Below, piece after piece: positions 42,080 to 51,114 of a stretch of 64,000 bases of DNA. The notes under the pieces are model-generated. The model was not told the origin of the DNA, searched no databases, and saw only the letters and a program-made list of their open reading frames with translations. A program made the position numbers and the translations under genes. The stretch lies in assembly GCF_022788715.1 (NCBI RefSeq), contig NZ_CP085170.1, forward strand, positions 1 to 64,000. The letters run 5' to 3'. Every line of letters starts with the position of its first letter. The stretch's first letter is position 1. Origin of the DNA: Sulfitobacter sp. DSM 110093 (GTDB lineage Bacteria > Pseudomonadota > Alphaproteobacteria > Rhodobacterales > Rhodobacteraceae).

Positions 42080-44230
42080 ATGGCCGAGCGTTCGTTCAAA
42101 GCAGAGGTGGAACACCTGCGCAAAGGAGACGGTGACGTCTTCACAGGTGAGGGTATCCTCGCGATTACCAAAGCCCTTCTGGAAAACGGGGTCGGCTATG
42201 TGGGCGGCTATCAGGGTGCACCGATCTCGCATCTGATGGACGTGCTGGCGGATGCCGAAGAGCTCATGGGCGAGTTGGGCGTACGGTTTGAGGCGAATGC
42301 GTCTGAGGCGGCGGCGGCGGCGATGTTGGCGGCGAGTGTGCATTACCCCATTCGTGGGGCCGTGACCTTCAAGGGGCCGGTGGGCGTGAACGTCGCCTCT
42401 GATGCGTTGGCGAACCTTAGCTCCTCAGGCGTGACCGGTGGCGCGCTGGTGATCGTCGGCGAAGACTACGGCGAAGGCTCTTCGATTATGCAAGAGCGCA
42501 GCCACGGCTTCGCTATGAAATCACAGTTTTGGATGCTCGACCCGCGCCCAAACCTGCCCTGCATCACCAAGGCGGTAACGGATGGGTTTGAGCTTTCGGA
42601 GGCCAGCAACACCCCGGTGATGCTGATGGTGCGCATCCGGTCGTGCCATGTCACGGGCAGCTTTGAGACCCGTGACAACCAGCGTCCGCCACTCACCGTG
42701 GCCGAAGCCGCCGCCAATCCGCGCTCTGATTTCAACCGCGTTGTGCTGCCGCCAATGTCCTATCTGCATGAGAAGGACAAGATCGAGAACCGCTGGCCTG
42801 CGGCGGAGAAATTCATCCGCGAAAATAAGCTGAACGAGTTCTTCGGCCCCAAGGAAGCCCCGCTCGGCATCGTCGTGCAGGGGGGCATGTACAACTCTGT
42901 CATCCGTGCTCTGCAACGGCTCGGCCTTGCGGATATCCACGGCCAGACCGAGGTTCCGCTTTATGTGCTGAACGTCACCTATCCGCTGCTGCGCGATGAG
43001 TTCGACGACTTCTGCAAAGGTAAGGATCACGTGCTGGTCGTCGAAGAGGGCCAGCCGGATCATATCGAACAGCAGCTCGGCTCCTACCTCTACAAACTCG
43101 AACGTAAGGTGAAGCTGCACGGCAAAGATGTGCTGCCGATGGCAGGCGAGTACACCGGTCAGGTGCTACTCGACGGGGTGACGGATTTCCTCAAAGTCGC
43201 CGCGCCCGAGATGCTGCCCGGCAAGGTCCGTGCCCCCAACGCCGAAGCGCCCGCAATCCCCGATCTGTCTGACACCGTGCCGATCCGCCCGCCCGGTTTC
43301 TGCACCGGCTGCCCGGAACGCCCGATCTTTGCCGCGATGAAACTGACCGAACAAGAGCTGGGCAAGCACCAGATTACCGGCGACATCGGCTGCCACCTTT
43401 TCGGCGTGCTGCCGCCCTTTGAGATCGGCGGCTCGACCATGGGCTATGGCCTCGGCCCCGCGTCAAATGCGGCCTTCGACGGCGGCGGCGACAAGCGCGT
43501 GATCTCTATTCTTGGCGATGGCGGATTCTGGCATAACGGGTTGTCGACCTCGATCGGGAACATGGTGTTCAACAAATCCGACAGCGTCGCGGTGATTGTC
43601 GACAACTACTATTCCGCCGCCACCGGCGGGCAGGACGTAATGTCCTCGCGGGCGCATAACGACACCAAGAGCACCAACAATCCGATCTCCAAGGCGCTTA
43701 AGGGCGTCGGCGTGGAATGGGTGCGCCAGATCGACCGGACCTATGACGTAGGCAAGCTGCGCGAGGTGCTGCGCGAGGCCCTGACCACCGATTACAAGGG
43801 GCCGAAGGTGATCGTGGCCTCCTCGGAATGCATGCTGAACAAGCAGCGCCGCGAGAAGCCGCTCCGCAACAAAGCGATCAAAGAAGGCCGTCGCATGGAG
43901 GTGCCGCGTTTTGGCGTCGATGCGGATGTCTGCACCGGGGATCACGCATGTATCCGGCTCTCGGGCTGTCCGTCGCTGTCGCTCAAACGCCTCGACGATC
44001 CGCTGCGGGATGATCCGGTGGCGCATATCGATCAGACCTGTGTGGGCTGCGGCAACTGCGGCGAAGTGGCCGATACGGCGGTGCTCTGCCCGTCCTTTTA
44101 TCAGGCTGATGTGGTGCATAACCCCACCCGTTTCGAGCGGTGGCGTGCCGAGAAAACCAGCCAGATCATCGCTTGGCTACAAAGACGGCGCGACGCAAAG
44201 CGGCTGCGCAGCGAAGGAGTGACGACGTGA
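42080..44230 (+). CDS. IorA-like 2-oxoacid (arylpyruvate):ferredoxin oxidoreductase, TPP-binding subunit
   Basis: The 716-residue protein has a pyrimidine-binding N-terminal half (GVGYVGGYQGAPISHLMD), a central CTGCPERP cluster motif, and a TPP domain (GDGGFWHNGLSTSIGN...DNYYSA). The C-terminus is ferredoxin-like, with CTGDHACIRLSGC and CVGCGNCGEVADTAVLC. The family decarboxylates 2-oxoacids such as indolepyruvate to acyl-CoA and passes electrons to ferredoxin. An in-operon isatin-hydrolase-like gene suggests 2-aminophenylglyoxylate as an alternative substrate, with phenylglyoxylate:ferredoxin oxidoreductase as precedent. It is coupled to the beta subunit by a GTGA overlap. Confidence 0.9.
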   Translation: MAERSFKAEVEHLRKGDGDVFTGEGILAITKALLENGVGYVGGYQGAPISHLMDVLADAEELMGELGVRFEANASEAAAAAMLAASVHYPIRGAVTFKGPVGVNVASDALANLSSSGVTGGALVIVGEDYGEGSSIMQERSHGFAMKSQFWMLDPRPNLPCITKAVTDGFELSEASNTPVMLMVRIRSCHVTGSFETRDNQRPPLTVAEAAANPRSDFNRVVLPPMSYLHEKDKIENRWPAAEKFIRENKLNEFFGPKEAPLGIVVQGGMYNSVIRALQRLGLADIHGQTEVPLYVLNVTYPLLRDEFDDFCKGKDHVLVVEEGQPDHIEQQLGSYLYKLERKVKLHGKDVLPMAGEYTGQVLLDGVTDFLKVAAPEMLPGKVRAPNAEAPAIPDLSDTVPIRPPGFCTGCPERPIFAAMKLTEQELGKHQITGDIGCHLFGVLPPFEIGGSTMGYGLGPASNAAFDGGGDKRVISILGDGGFWHNGLSTSIGNMVFNKSDSVAVIVDNYYSAATGGQDVMSSRAHNDTKSTNNPISKALKGVGVEWVRQIDRTYDVGKLREVLREALTTDYKGPKVIVASSECMLNKQRREKPLRNKAIKEGRRMEVPRFGVDADVCTGDHACIRLSGCPSLSLKRLDDPLRDDPVAHIDQTCVGCGNCGEVADTAVLCPSFYQADVVHNPTRFERWRAEKTSQIIAWLQRRRDAKRLRSEGVTT

Positions 44231-45771
44231 ATCTGGTCCTGCCGCAAAAGACACCCGATGCGCGTGTCGGTGAAATTATCAAGCTCGCGGTCATGGCCGT
44301 GGGCGGGCAGGGCGGCGGCGTCTTGACCGGGTGGATCGAATCCATGGCCCGGGCCGAAGGCTATGTCTGTCAGGCGACCTCGGTCGCGGGGGTGGCGCAG
44401 CGTACCGGGGCTACGATCTATTATGTTGAGATGGCCCGCAAAAGCGCGTTGGAGCCGGTCTTTGCGCTCGCCCCTGCGGCGGGCGATGTCGATGTGTTGA
44501 TTGCGGCTGAGATGATGGAGGTTGGCCGCGCCGTGATGCGCGGTTTCGTGACGCCAGACCGCACCACGCTGATCGGCTCGACCCACCGCGCCCTTGCGGT
44601 GAGCGAGAAGATGGCGCCGGGTGACGGCATTGCCAATGCCGATGAAGTGCGCGCGGCGGCTGAGATCGCGGCGCAGAAACTGGTGTTGGAGGATATGGAA
44701 GGGCTGGCTGTCGGCGCAGGCTCTGTCATTTCCGCTTCGCTCTTTGGCGCTTTGGCCGGGTCCGGGGCGCTGCCGTTCCGGCGGGAGGCCTATGAGGACG
44801 CGATCCGCGCAGGGGGCAAGGGGGTCGAGCCTTCGTTGCGTGCCTTCGCCGTGGGCTTTGATGCAGCGCAGGGCCGTTTGCCCACCAGCGCGCCTATCGC
44901 TATGGACGAGCCGGAAACGCCCTTCCGCCTCGCCGGACCAGAGGCGTTGCAAAGCCAATGGGACGCCCTGGTCGCCCGCGCCGACGCGCTGCCCGAAGCG
45001 GTGCATGATTTGGCATTCGCGGGCCTGTCCAAAGTTGTGAATTTCCAAGACTGCGCCTATGGTACGCTCTATCTGGATCGGCTCGATACCGTCCTGGCCC
45101 GCGACAGCGCCGCGCAGGACTGGCAGCTCTCGGCGGAAGCGGCGAAATATATTGCCAACGCCATGGCCTATGACGACATCATCCGCGTTGCTGACCTGAA
45201 AACCCGCGCTCCGCGTTTTGCCCATATCCGGCAAGAGATGCGGGCAGGCGACGCGAACCTCATGCAGTTGACCGAGTATTTTCACCCGCGCGCCGAAGAG
45301 ATCGCAGGCTTAATGCCCGCGCGTCTTGGCGCGAAGGTAGAGGCGAGCGAGACGTGGATGGCGCGGCTGAACCGTTGGTTCGACAAAGGCCGGCGCTTGC
45401 GCACAGATAAACTTCCGGCTTTCATGATGCTGCATGTGCTGGGGGGACTGAAAGGCTACCGGCTGAAAACCCATCGCCACGCGATTGAGGCGGCGCATCT
45501 CGAGGATTGGCTCGCACGTAGCTTGGCTGAGGTTGATGCTGATTATGATGTCGCGGTCGAACTGGTGAAATGTCGCCGTTTGATCAAAGGCTATTCTGAC
45601 ACTCATGCGCGGGGCTTGGGTAAGTTCGACAAGGTGATGGATGCCGCTGAAATGCTGCGTGGGCGCGATGATGCGGCCCAGTGGATCGCGCGCCTGCGCG
45701 AAGCGGCGTTGCAAGATGCCGAAGGCAAAGCGCTCGATGGGGCAATCGCGACGGTGCGTTCCTTCGTCTAA
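44227..45771 (+). CDS. IorB-like 2-oxoacid:ferredoxin oxidoreductase, gamma/beta-type subunit with long C-terminal extension
   Basis: The 514-residue protein has an N-terminal oxidoreductase gamma domain (VGGQGGGVLTGWIE, SVAGVAQRTGATIYY, about 20-200). A roughly 300-residue C-terminal extension follows that small IorB subunits lack but many proteobacterial aryl-2-oxoacid oxidoreductases carry. It completes the enzyme with the TPP subunit. GTG 44227 is chosen from the 4-base overlap with the upstream stop. It is the last gene of the locus; a LysE-type exporter follows after 125 bases. Confidence 0.88.
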   Translation: MNLVLPQKTPDARVGEIIKLAVMAVGGQGGGVLTGWIESMARAEGYVCQATSVAGVAQRTGATIYYVEMARKSALEPVFALAPAAGDVDVLIAAEMMEVGRAVMRGFVTPDRTTLIGSTHRALAVSEKMAPGDGIANADEVRAAAEIAAQKLVLEDMEGLAVGAGSVISASLFGALAGSGALPFRREAYEDAIRAGGKGVEPSLRAFAVGFDAAQGRLPTSAPIAMDEPETPFRLAGPEALQSQWDALVARADALPEAVHDLAFAGLSKVVNFQDCAYGTLYLDRLDTVLARDSAAQDWQLSAEAAKYIANAMAYDDIIRVADLKTRAPRFAHIRQEMRAGDANLMQLTEYFHPRAEEIAGLMPARLGAKVEASETWMARLNRWFDKGRRLRTDKLPAFMMLHVLGGLKGYRLKTHRHAIEAAHLEDWLARSLAEVDADYDVAVELVKCRRLIKGYSDTHARGLGKFDKVMDAAEMLRGRDDAAQWIARLREAALQDAEGKALDGAIATVRSFV

Positions 45772-45896
45772 AGGGCTGCGCATTTCTTGTGCGGGAACCG
45801 CTGGGTTTGCCTAGGCTGCGCGGCGAAGCCACCGATCGTTGTTGACCGCTGTGGGAAGGCGCGCATAGCTGAGATCGGATAACCGAGGATAGACCC

Positions 45897-46499
45897 ATGG
45901 AGCTTTCGCATCTCATCGCCTTCAACATCGCGCTTATCGCGTCGATCCTCAGCCCCGGCCCCGCTTTTCTGGTGGCGCTGAAAACCACGCTGAGTTCTGG
46001 GCGTCAGGCGGGCGTTGCCGTGGGGCTTGGCCTTGGTCTTGTCGCGTCTTTCTGGACGCTTGCAGCCCTTATGGGATTGGAGGCGGTCTTCCTCGCGTTC
46101 CCCTGGGCCTACGCTATCGTCAAAATGGTTGGGGCGGTCTATCTGCTATACGTCGCGTATAGCATGTGGCGCGGTGCGCGAGAACCGATCACCACCACCG
46201 TAAAGCCCGCGCGCCACGCGTTTCGTCAGGGGATGATGATCAACATTCTAAACCCCAAATCGGTGCTTTTTGCGGCGGCGGTGCTGGTGGTGATCTTTCC
46301 CGAAGGGATGCGCCTGACCGAGAACCTATTGATCGTCGGCAATCACCTGATCATCGAAGTGATGTTCTACACCGCGCTTGCCTTTGGGATGAGCCGGCCC
46401 GCCGTAAGCAAAAGTTACCTACACACCAAAATCTATTTTGACCGTGCCGCGTCGGCAGTTCTGGGGCTTCTGGGTCTGCGGCTGCTCTTCTCGCGCTAA
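45897..46499 (+). CDS. LysE/RhtB family amino-acid exporter
   Basis: The 200-residue protein has about six membrane helices and LysE marks: SPGPAFLVALKTTLSSGRQAGVAVGLG near the N-terminus and NPKSVLFAAAV in the middle. It exports amino acids or small related metabolites. ATG 45897 has a GAGG about 10 bases upstream. It lies between the oxidoreductase genes and the convergent GH15 gene, overlapping the end of the latter by 4 bases. It could be a detoxifying outlet for an aromatic amine such as anthranilate, but nothing in the sequence proves this. Confidence 0.9.
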   Translation: MELSHLIAFNIALIASILSPGPAFLVALKTTLSSGRQAGVAVGLGLGLVASFWTLAALMGLEAVFLAFPWAYAIVKMVGAVYLLYVAYSMWRGAREPITTTVKPARHAFRQGMMINILNPKSVLFAAAVLVVIFPEGMRLTENLLIVGNHLIIEVMFYTALAFGMSRPAVSKSYLHTKIYFDRAASAVLGLLGLRLLFSR

Positions 46500-48271
46500 A
46501 GCTCGGCTTCCCAACGTTTTGACAGGCGCATCGCGCCGTTGATGATACCAACCATCGAATAGGTCTGCGGGAAGTTGCCCCAGCCCTCGCCGGTGGCAAA
46601 TGCCGTGTCTTCAGACATCAGGCCAAGATGGTTGCGCGCTTCCAGCAGTTCTTCGAAAAGCTGGCGCGCCTCATCTTCGCGACCAATCCGGGCGAGCGCA
46701 TCAATCCGCCAGAAGGCGCAGACGTTAAAGCCCACCTCCGGCACCCCGAAATCATCCGCCTCTTCATAGCGCAGCATAAAGGGGCCGCGGCCCAACACTT
46801 CGGACAGGCGTTCAACTGTGGCGATGAACCGCGGGTCTTTCGGTGGCAGGAAACCGACCTCTCCCATCAGCAAGACACTGGCATCCAAGGTGCTGCCGCC
46901 AAAGCTTTCGACAAAGGCGCCGCGTTCTTCTGACCATGCGTTGTCGAGGATCTTGTCACGGATGACCTCGGCGCGCTCGGCCCAGAGGGCGGCGCGGTCG
47001 TCCAATTCCAAATGCTGCGCGATCTTGCCCAGCCGGTCGCAGGCGGCCCAGCACATCAGCGACGAAGACGTGTGAATGCGGGCACGGCTGCGCAGCTCCC
47101 AAATCCCCGCATCAGGTTCGTCGTGCAACTCCCACGCCTGTTCGCCCAAGGGCTCTAGCTGTTCAAAGGCCGTCCGTCCGGTATTCATCGGCAAGCGGTG
47201 ATCAAAGAACGCGGGCGCTGCGCCGAGGATGATGTTGCCATAGGTGTCATGCTGGAAATGCTCATGCGCCTGATTGCCGATCCTCACCGGTCCCATGCCG
47301 CGAAACCCTTGCAAGCTGGGTGAGATACGCTCGATCAGCGCCGTCTCAAGCCCCAGCCCCAGCACGGGCTGGATATGCCCACCTTCGGCATCCGCCACGG
47401 CATTCATCAGCCATTGGAAATAATGCTCCAAGGTGCGGGTCGCGGCGAGACTGTTGAGCGCGCGCACGGTGAAGAACGCATCGCGCACCCAGCAATAGCG
47501 GTAATCCCAGTTACGCCCCGAATCCGGCGCTTCGGGCAACGAGGTTGTGATCGCGGCGATAACCCCGCCCGTGGCCTCATAGCTGCAAAGCTTCAACGTG
47601 ATTGCCGCGCGGATCACGGCCTCCTGCCACTCAAAAGGGATCGCAAGGCGCTGCGTCCAGCGCTGCCAATAGCGCGTGGTCTTAGTACGGAAGGTTGCAC
47701 CGATCTGCTCGGCGCTGTCTGATAGCGTCTCATCGGGGCCAAGGATGAACGTCATTTCGCCTTCAAGGTTGATCATCCGTGCATCCAGAACATGATCAAT
47801 CGGCGCATCTGTGGTTAGCCGCATATTCTGCTCTGGCCCGACAAAGCGGACATGGTTGGACCCTCGGGTCAGGGTCGGCGCGACTTCGCCCCATTGAAAG
47901 CGCGGTTTCAGACGCAGTCGCACCCGCGGCGACCCTTCGATGCGCCGGATTTGGCGCACCAACATCTGTGGGCGGAAACTGCGGCCATAGGCGGTGAAAC
48001 GGGGGCAGAAATCGACAATTTCAACCGCGCCCTTTGCGCTGCGCAGGACCGTGCGCAGGATCGCGGTATTGGGCAGATAGCTCTGCTCGCTCTCGGTCAT
48101 CCCTTCGATTTCGACGGCGAATTCACCATCGCCCTCTTCGCCCGCGCCGTGGCCCATTAAGCTGTGAAAGACCGGATCGCCGTCAAAACGCGGTAGGCAA
48201 AACCAGTTGATCGCCCCTTCGCGACTGACCAAAGCCGCGACTGCGCAGTTCCCGATGACACCCAGTTCCAT
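46496..48271 (-). CDS. Glycoside hydrolase family 15 protein (glucoamylase/trehalase-like)
   Basis: The 591-residue protein starts with the bacterial GH15 signature (IGNCAVAALVSREGAINWFCLPRFDGDPVFHSLMG) and contains the (alpha/alpha)6 barrel marks SGRNWDYRYCWVRDA and GPVRIGNQAHEHFQHDTYGNIILG, with acidic residues near the C-terminal GEGWGNFPQTYSM. No signal peptide, so it is cytosolic. It lies 45 bases downstream of otsB. Bacterial members beside ots genes often hydrolyse trehalose or short alpha-glucans, which fits turnover of the solute made by OtsA/OtsB. Confidence 0.9.
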   Translation of the reverse strand: MELGVIGNCAVAALVSREGAINWFCLPRFDGDPVFHSLMGHGAGEEGDGEFAVEIEGMTESEQSYLPNTAILRTVLRSAKGAVEIVDFCPRFTAYGRSFRPQMLVRQIRRIEGSPRVRLRLKPRFQWGEVAPTLTRGSNHVRFVGPEQNMRLTTDAPIDHVLDARMINLEGEMTFILGPDETLSDSAEQIGATFRTKTTRYWQRWTQRLAIPFEWQEAVIRAAITLKLCSYEATGGVIAAITTSLPEAPDSGRNWDYRYCWVRDAFFTVRALNSLAATRTLEHYFQWLMNAVADAEGGHIQPVLGLGLETALIERISPSLQGFRGMGPVRIGNQAHEHFQHDTYGNIILGAAPAFFDHRLPMNTGRTAFEQLEPLGEQAWELHDEPDAGIWELRSRARIHTSSSLMCWAACDRLGKIAQHLELDDRAALWAERAEVIRDKILDNAWSEERGAFVESFGGSTLDASVLLMGEVGFLPPKDPRFIATVERLSEVLGRGPFMLRYEEADDFGVPEVGFNVCAFWRIDALARIGREDEARQLFEELLEARNHLGLMSEDTAFATGEGWGNFPQTYSMVGIINGAMRLSKRWEAEL

Positions 48272-48316
48272 ACGTCCCTCTTTCCTATTTCTATTGCACC
48301 TGCCGGGCGGGCCAGC

Positions 48317-49066
48317 TCAGCGCAAAATTTCTTCCAGCCAATCGGCAAAACCTGCAACATCGTCGATCCGATGCTGCGCCAGCGTGGTGCCTTGGCCGAT
48401 CTTGATGCCAAAACCACCCTGCGCCTGTGCCGCACGAAAACCGTCTTCGTCTGTCACATCGTCGCCCACCATTACGGGCAATCTGTCTGCAAAAGCGGGG
48501 GACGCCATGAAACGTTCAACTGCCCCGCCTTTGTCGACCCCGTTCAGCGCCACTTCGCTGACCATCTTGCCGTGCAAGCCCCGCAGACTTGGGTCTTCGC
48601 CCGTGAGTGTATCCACAAAGGCGCGGCACGCGTCCCCTTGATCAGGGGATTTGCGATAATGCAGGGCAATCGCGCCCGGCTTGCGCTCTGAGGTGACGCC
48701 ATGCAGCACGGCGAATTCCTCAACCCAGTCTATCACAGTGGCGGGGATGCCTTGAATGTCTTGCGAGGTTTCTCCAGTCGCGGGACCAACGCGCAGTTCC
48801 AGCCCGTGCGACCCTGAAACCGGAAGTTGCAGCGCGCCCAAGATGCGGTCCACATCCGCCATCGCCCGGCCTGAGATTACTGCAACAGCGCCATCGGTCG
48901 CGGCCACAAGGCGGGTTAACAGGTGCCGGGTGCGTTCGGGCAGGCAGGCATCTTCGGGGTTGTCGACAATGGGGGCCAAGGTGCCGTCGAGGTCCAGAAA
49001 AAACGCGTAGCGCCGGGCCGTGATCAACGGCGGCAGACTGCGGTGCGGCAAGGGGGTGCTTTCCAT
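48317..49066 (-). CDS. otsB: OtsB, trehalose-6-phosphate phosphatase
   Basis: The 249-residue HAD phosphatase has the nucleophile motif FFLDLDGTLAPIVDNP, VAVISGR, a GLELR segment and late VMVGDDVTDEDGF. It dephosphorylates trehalose-6-phosphate to trehalose in the cytosol. The start is uncertain: ATG 49066 (MESTPLPHR) is used, while the frame extends to a TTG at 49105 without a ribosome site. It is co-directional with the GH15 gene. The OtsA gene lies 2 kb away in the opposite direction, with topoisomerase IB and ExoD genes between. Confidence 0.92.
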   Translation of the reverse strand: MESTPLPHRSLPPLITARRYAFFLDLDGTLAPIVDNPEDACLPERTRHLLTRLVAATDGAVAVISGRAMADVDRILGALQLPVSGSHGLELRVGPATGETSQDIQGIPATVIDWVEEFAVLHGVTSERKPGAIALHYRKSPDQGDACRAFVDTLTGEDPSLRGLHGKMVSEVALNGVDKGGAVERFMASPAFADRLPVMVGDDVTDEDGFRAAQAQGGFGIKIGQGTTLAQHRIDDVAGFADWLEEILR

Positions 49067-49183
49067 AGGGTCTGGTCTATCCGTCTCATTATACGGGCAT
49101 TTCAATAGGAAACTTATGCGTCACCGCAGCGAAATCAAAGCATTTATGCTGCAACTGCGCAGAGATGTGCGCAGGACGCCTTG

Positions 49184-49208
49184 GGAACCCATGTAAAGCA
49201 GGGGCGTT
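49184..49208 (+). promoter_or_regulatory. EcfG-type general-stress promoter upstream of topoisomerase IB
   Basis: GGAAC (49184-49188), a 16-base spacer and CGTT (49205-49208) match the alphaproteobacterial EcfG sigma-factor consensus exactly in both boxes and spacing. It lies 71 bases upstream of the topoisomerase IB start, in the divergent gap to otsB. It implies induction in the general stress response. Confidence 0.65.
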
Positions 49209-49278
49209 AATCTGCACAGCGCCTCGGGCCGCCGATCTCTTTGCTGCACATTAACCGAAACATGTCGCTTCCCCGGAA

Positions 49279-50259
49279 ATGCAAATGAACGCACCATCCA
49301 CGCTAATGTATTACCCCGATAGCAAGCCCGGCATCGCCCGCCGGCGGTGTGGGCGGGGGTTTTCCTACCATGCGGTCGATGGGCGTTGCATCAAGGACAA
49401 GGCTGAACGCGATCGATTGACACAATTGGCGGTGCCTCCGGCCTATGAAAAGGTGTGGATCAGCCCGCATGTGAATGGCCATCTGCAGGCCACAGGTTTC
49501 GATGCACGGGGACGTAAGCAGTACCGCTATCATCCGCTCTGGTCAGAGGCGCAGGCACAAGAGAAATACGCGAGCCTGCCCGATTTCGCCGAGACGCTGC
49601 CCCGCCTGCGCCGACGCGTGCGGCGTGATCTGAATGGAGAGTTGGGGGAGCGTGACTTCGCGCTGGCCGCCGCCGTGGCGATGATTGACCGTCTGTCGCT
49701 TCGGGTGGGCAATCAGGTCTATACCAAAACGAACCGCACGTATGGCACGTTAACGCTGAAACGGCGACACCTGGTGCTACGGGAGGGCAAGTTGCAGGCG
49801 TCTTTCATCGCAAAGGGCGGCAAGCGGGTGCGCCGACAGATTGCTCACCGAACCCTCATGCGCGCATTGGAAAAGATCCGCGACCTGCCGGGCGCTGATC
49901 TACTGACATGGCTTGATGAAGAGGGGGAGCCGCGCAGTTTGTCCTCCTCGGCCCTAAATGATTACATCGCCGATGCCGCTGGCATAGAAGGGTTCTCGGC
50001 CAAGACCTTTCGCACTTGGGCAGGATCGGTCGCGGCATTCGGCGTAGCGCAGGCCCAAGAAAAGCCTACCATCAAGGGCATGGCCGAAGCGGCAGCAGAG
50101 AGATTGCACAACACTCCCACCATTGCGCGTAACAGCTATATCCATCCGCAGGTGATTGACCTCTGCCTGCACCCTCAAGACTTGCCTGAGCCACCCGATA
50201 TAGATGATATGACCCAGGCCGAACGCGGATTACTGGCATTTTTGCGCGCGCGGGGCTGA
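49279..50259 (+). CDS. DNA topoisomerase IB (eukaryotic/poxvirus-type)
   Basis: The 326-residue enzyme has the bacterial TopIB layout: an N-terminal beta domain (GIARRRCGRGFSYHAVDG, then VWISPHVNGHLQATGFDARGRKQYRYH) and a catalytic domain with RVGNQ, TFRTWAGS and the active tyrosine Y287 in NSYIHP. It relaxes both positive and negative supercoils through a 3'-phosphotyrosine. ATG 49279 is used, with ATG 49285 also possible. It has an EcfG-type promoter and lies among osmoprotectant genes, pointing to a stress function. Confidence 0.92.
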   Translation: MQMNAPSTLMYYPDSKPGIARRRCGRGFSYHAVDGRCIKDKAERDRLTQLAVPPAYEKVWISPHVNGHLQATGFDARGRKQYRYHPLWSEAQAQEKYASLPDFAETLPRLRRRVRRDLNGELGERDFALAAAVAMIDRLSLRVGNQVYTKTNRTYGTLTLKRRHLVLREGKLQASFIAKGGKRVRRQIAHRTLMRALEKIRDLPGADLLTWLDEEGEPRSLSSSALNDYIADAAGIEGFSAKTFRTWAGSVAAFGVAQAQEKPTIKGMAEAAAERLHNTPTIARNSYIHPQVIDLCLHPQDLPEPPDIDDMTQAERGLLAFLRARG

Positions 50260-50352
50260 GCGCAATTCATCGGTGCGCTCGAACTTTCACCGCGCTCGCG
50301 CATTGTTAACATGAACAGTGCTGCGGCCCGGTATCAGAAGGAAAAGAATTTC

Positions 50353-50949
50353 ATGAGCGACACAGATGGGCCTACTCTTGACGGTGTGCTTGACCAGATG
50401 GAAAATCTTTCCGGCGGCGATGATCGGCAGATCACGGTGGAAGAGATTATTAACTGCCTTGGCAAACATTCTTTTGCTTCGACCATACTTGCGTTCAGCC
50501 TAATCTCTACATCGCCCGCCAGTGGCATACCTGGAGTTACGGCTTTCGTTGGTCTGGTGGTCATGTTCTTGGTGGTGCAGATGATCGTGGGCCGCGATAG
50601 TTTGTGGCTGCCGGGGTTTGTCATGCGCCGTGATATCGCGGCTGATAAGCTCCGCGAAGGTGTTAAATGGCTACGCCGTCCGGTGAGATTTGTTGACCGG
50701 TTTTTGCACGAGCGTACGACGTTCCTGCTCCATCGCCCATGGATTTACCTGCCACTGATCATGGTCCTGTTGCTCACTATGTTCATGCCGTTCATGGAGA
50801 TCGTCCCCACGTCGGGTTCCATTGCATCGGCCATGATCGCCATATTCGCCGCGGGCTATCTTATGCGTGACGGTAGGGTGGTGATCTTGGCAATGATCCT
50901 GATGTCTCTGCTGCCTGTGGGTGTTGCATGGTTCTTTATTGGGCGCTGA
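50353..50949 (+). CDS. ExoD family membrane protein
   Basis: The 198-residue protein matches ExoD (exopolysaccharide synthesis) proteins: a short cytosolic N-terminus, STILAFSLISTSPASGIPGVT with a helix, FLLHRPWIYLPLIMVLLLTMFMPFMEIVPTSG, and late GYLMRDG. It has four or so membrane segments. ExoD was described in rhizobia as affecting exopolysaccharide production and alkaline tolerance. The molecular role is unclear. ATG 50353, preceded by AAGGAAAAG, is preferred over ATG 50311. It sits between topoisomerase IB and OtsA genes in the same direction. Confidence 0.88.
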   Translation: MSDTDGPTLDGVLDQMENLSGGDDRQITVEEIINCLGKHSFASTILAFSLISTSPASGIPGVTAFVGLVVMFLVVQMIVGRDSLWLPGFVMRRDIAADKLREGVKWLRRPVRFVDRFLHERTTFLLHRPWIYLPLIMVLLLTMFMPFMEIVPTSGSIASAMIAIFAAGYLMRDGRVVILAMILMSLLPVGVAWFFIGR

Positions 50950-51014
50950 AAAGATAATCACCCCTCATTGCGATGCTGCGCCTGCAAAATGTTTGACCAT
51001 CTCAGTCCAAGCTG

Positions 51015-51039
51015 GGAACCTTTAGCGAACTGAACCATT
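51015..51039 (+). promoter_or_regulatory. Imperfect EcfG-like promoter upstream of otsA
   Basis: GGAAC (51015-51019) and CATT (51036-51039) are 16 bases apart; the -10 box differs from CGTT by one base. It is 75 bases upstream of the chosen otsA start, in the 165-base gap after the exoD gene. Confidence 0.35.
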
Positions 51040-51114
51040 AACCCGTTAGTGGTGGTCGGCGTTCCGTCTATTCAGGCTCGGCGGCCGAAATTGATTGTTC
51101 CCGAGGCACAAAAA

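Noticed and set aside
45798..45830. GGAAC upstream of the LysE gene as an EcfG promoter
   Set aside because: No CGTT-like -10 box occurs 16-17 bases downstream.
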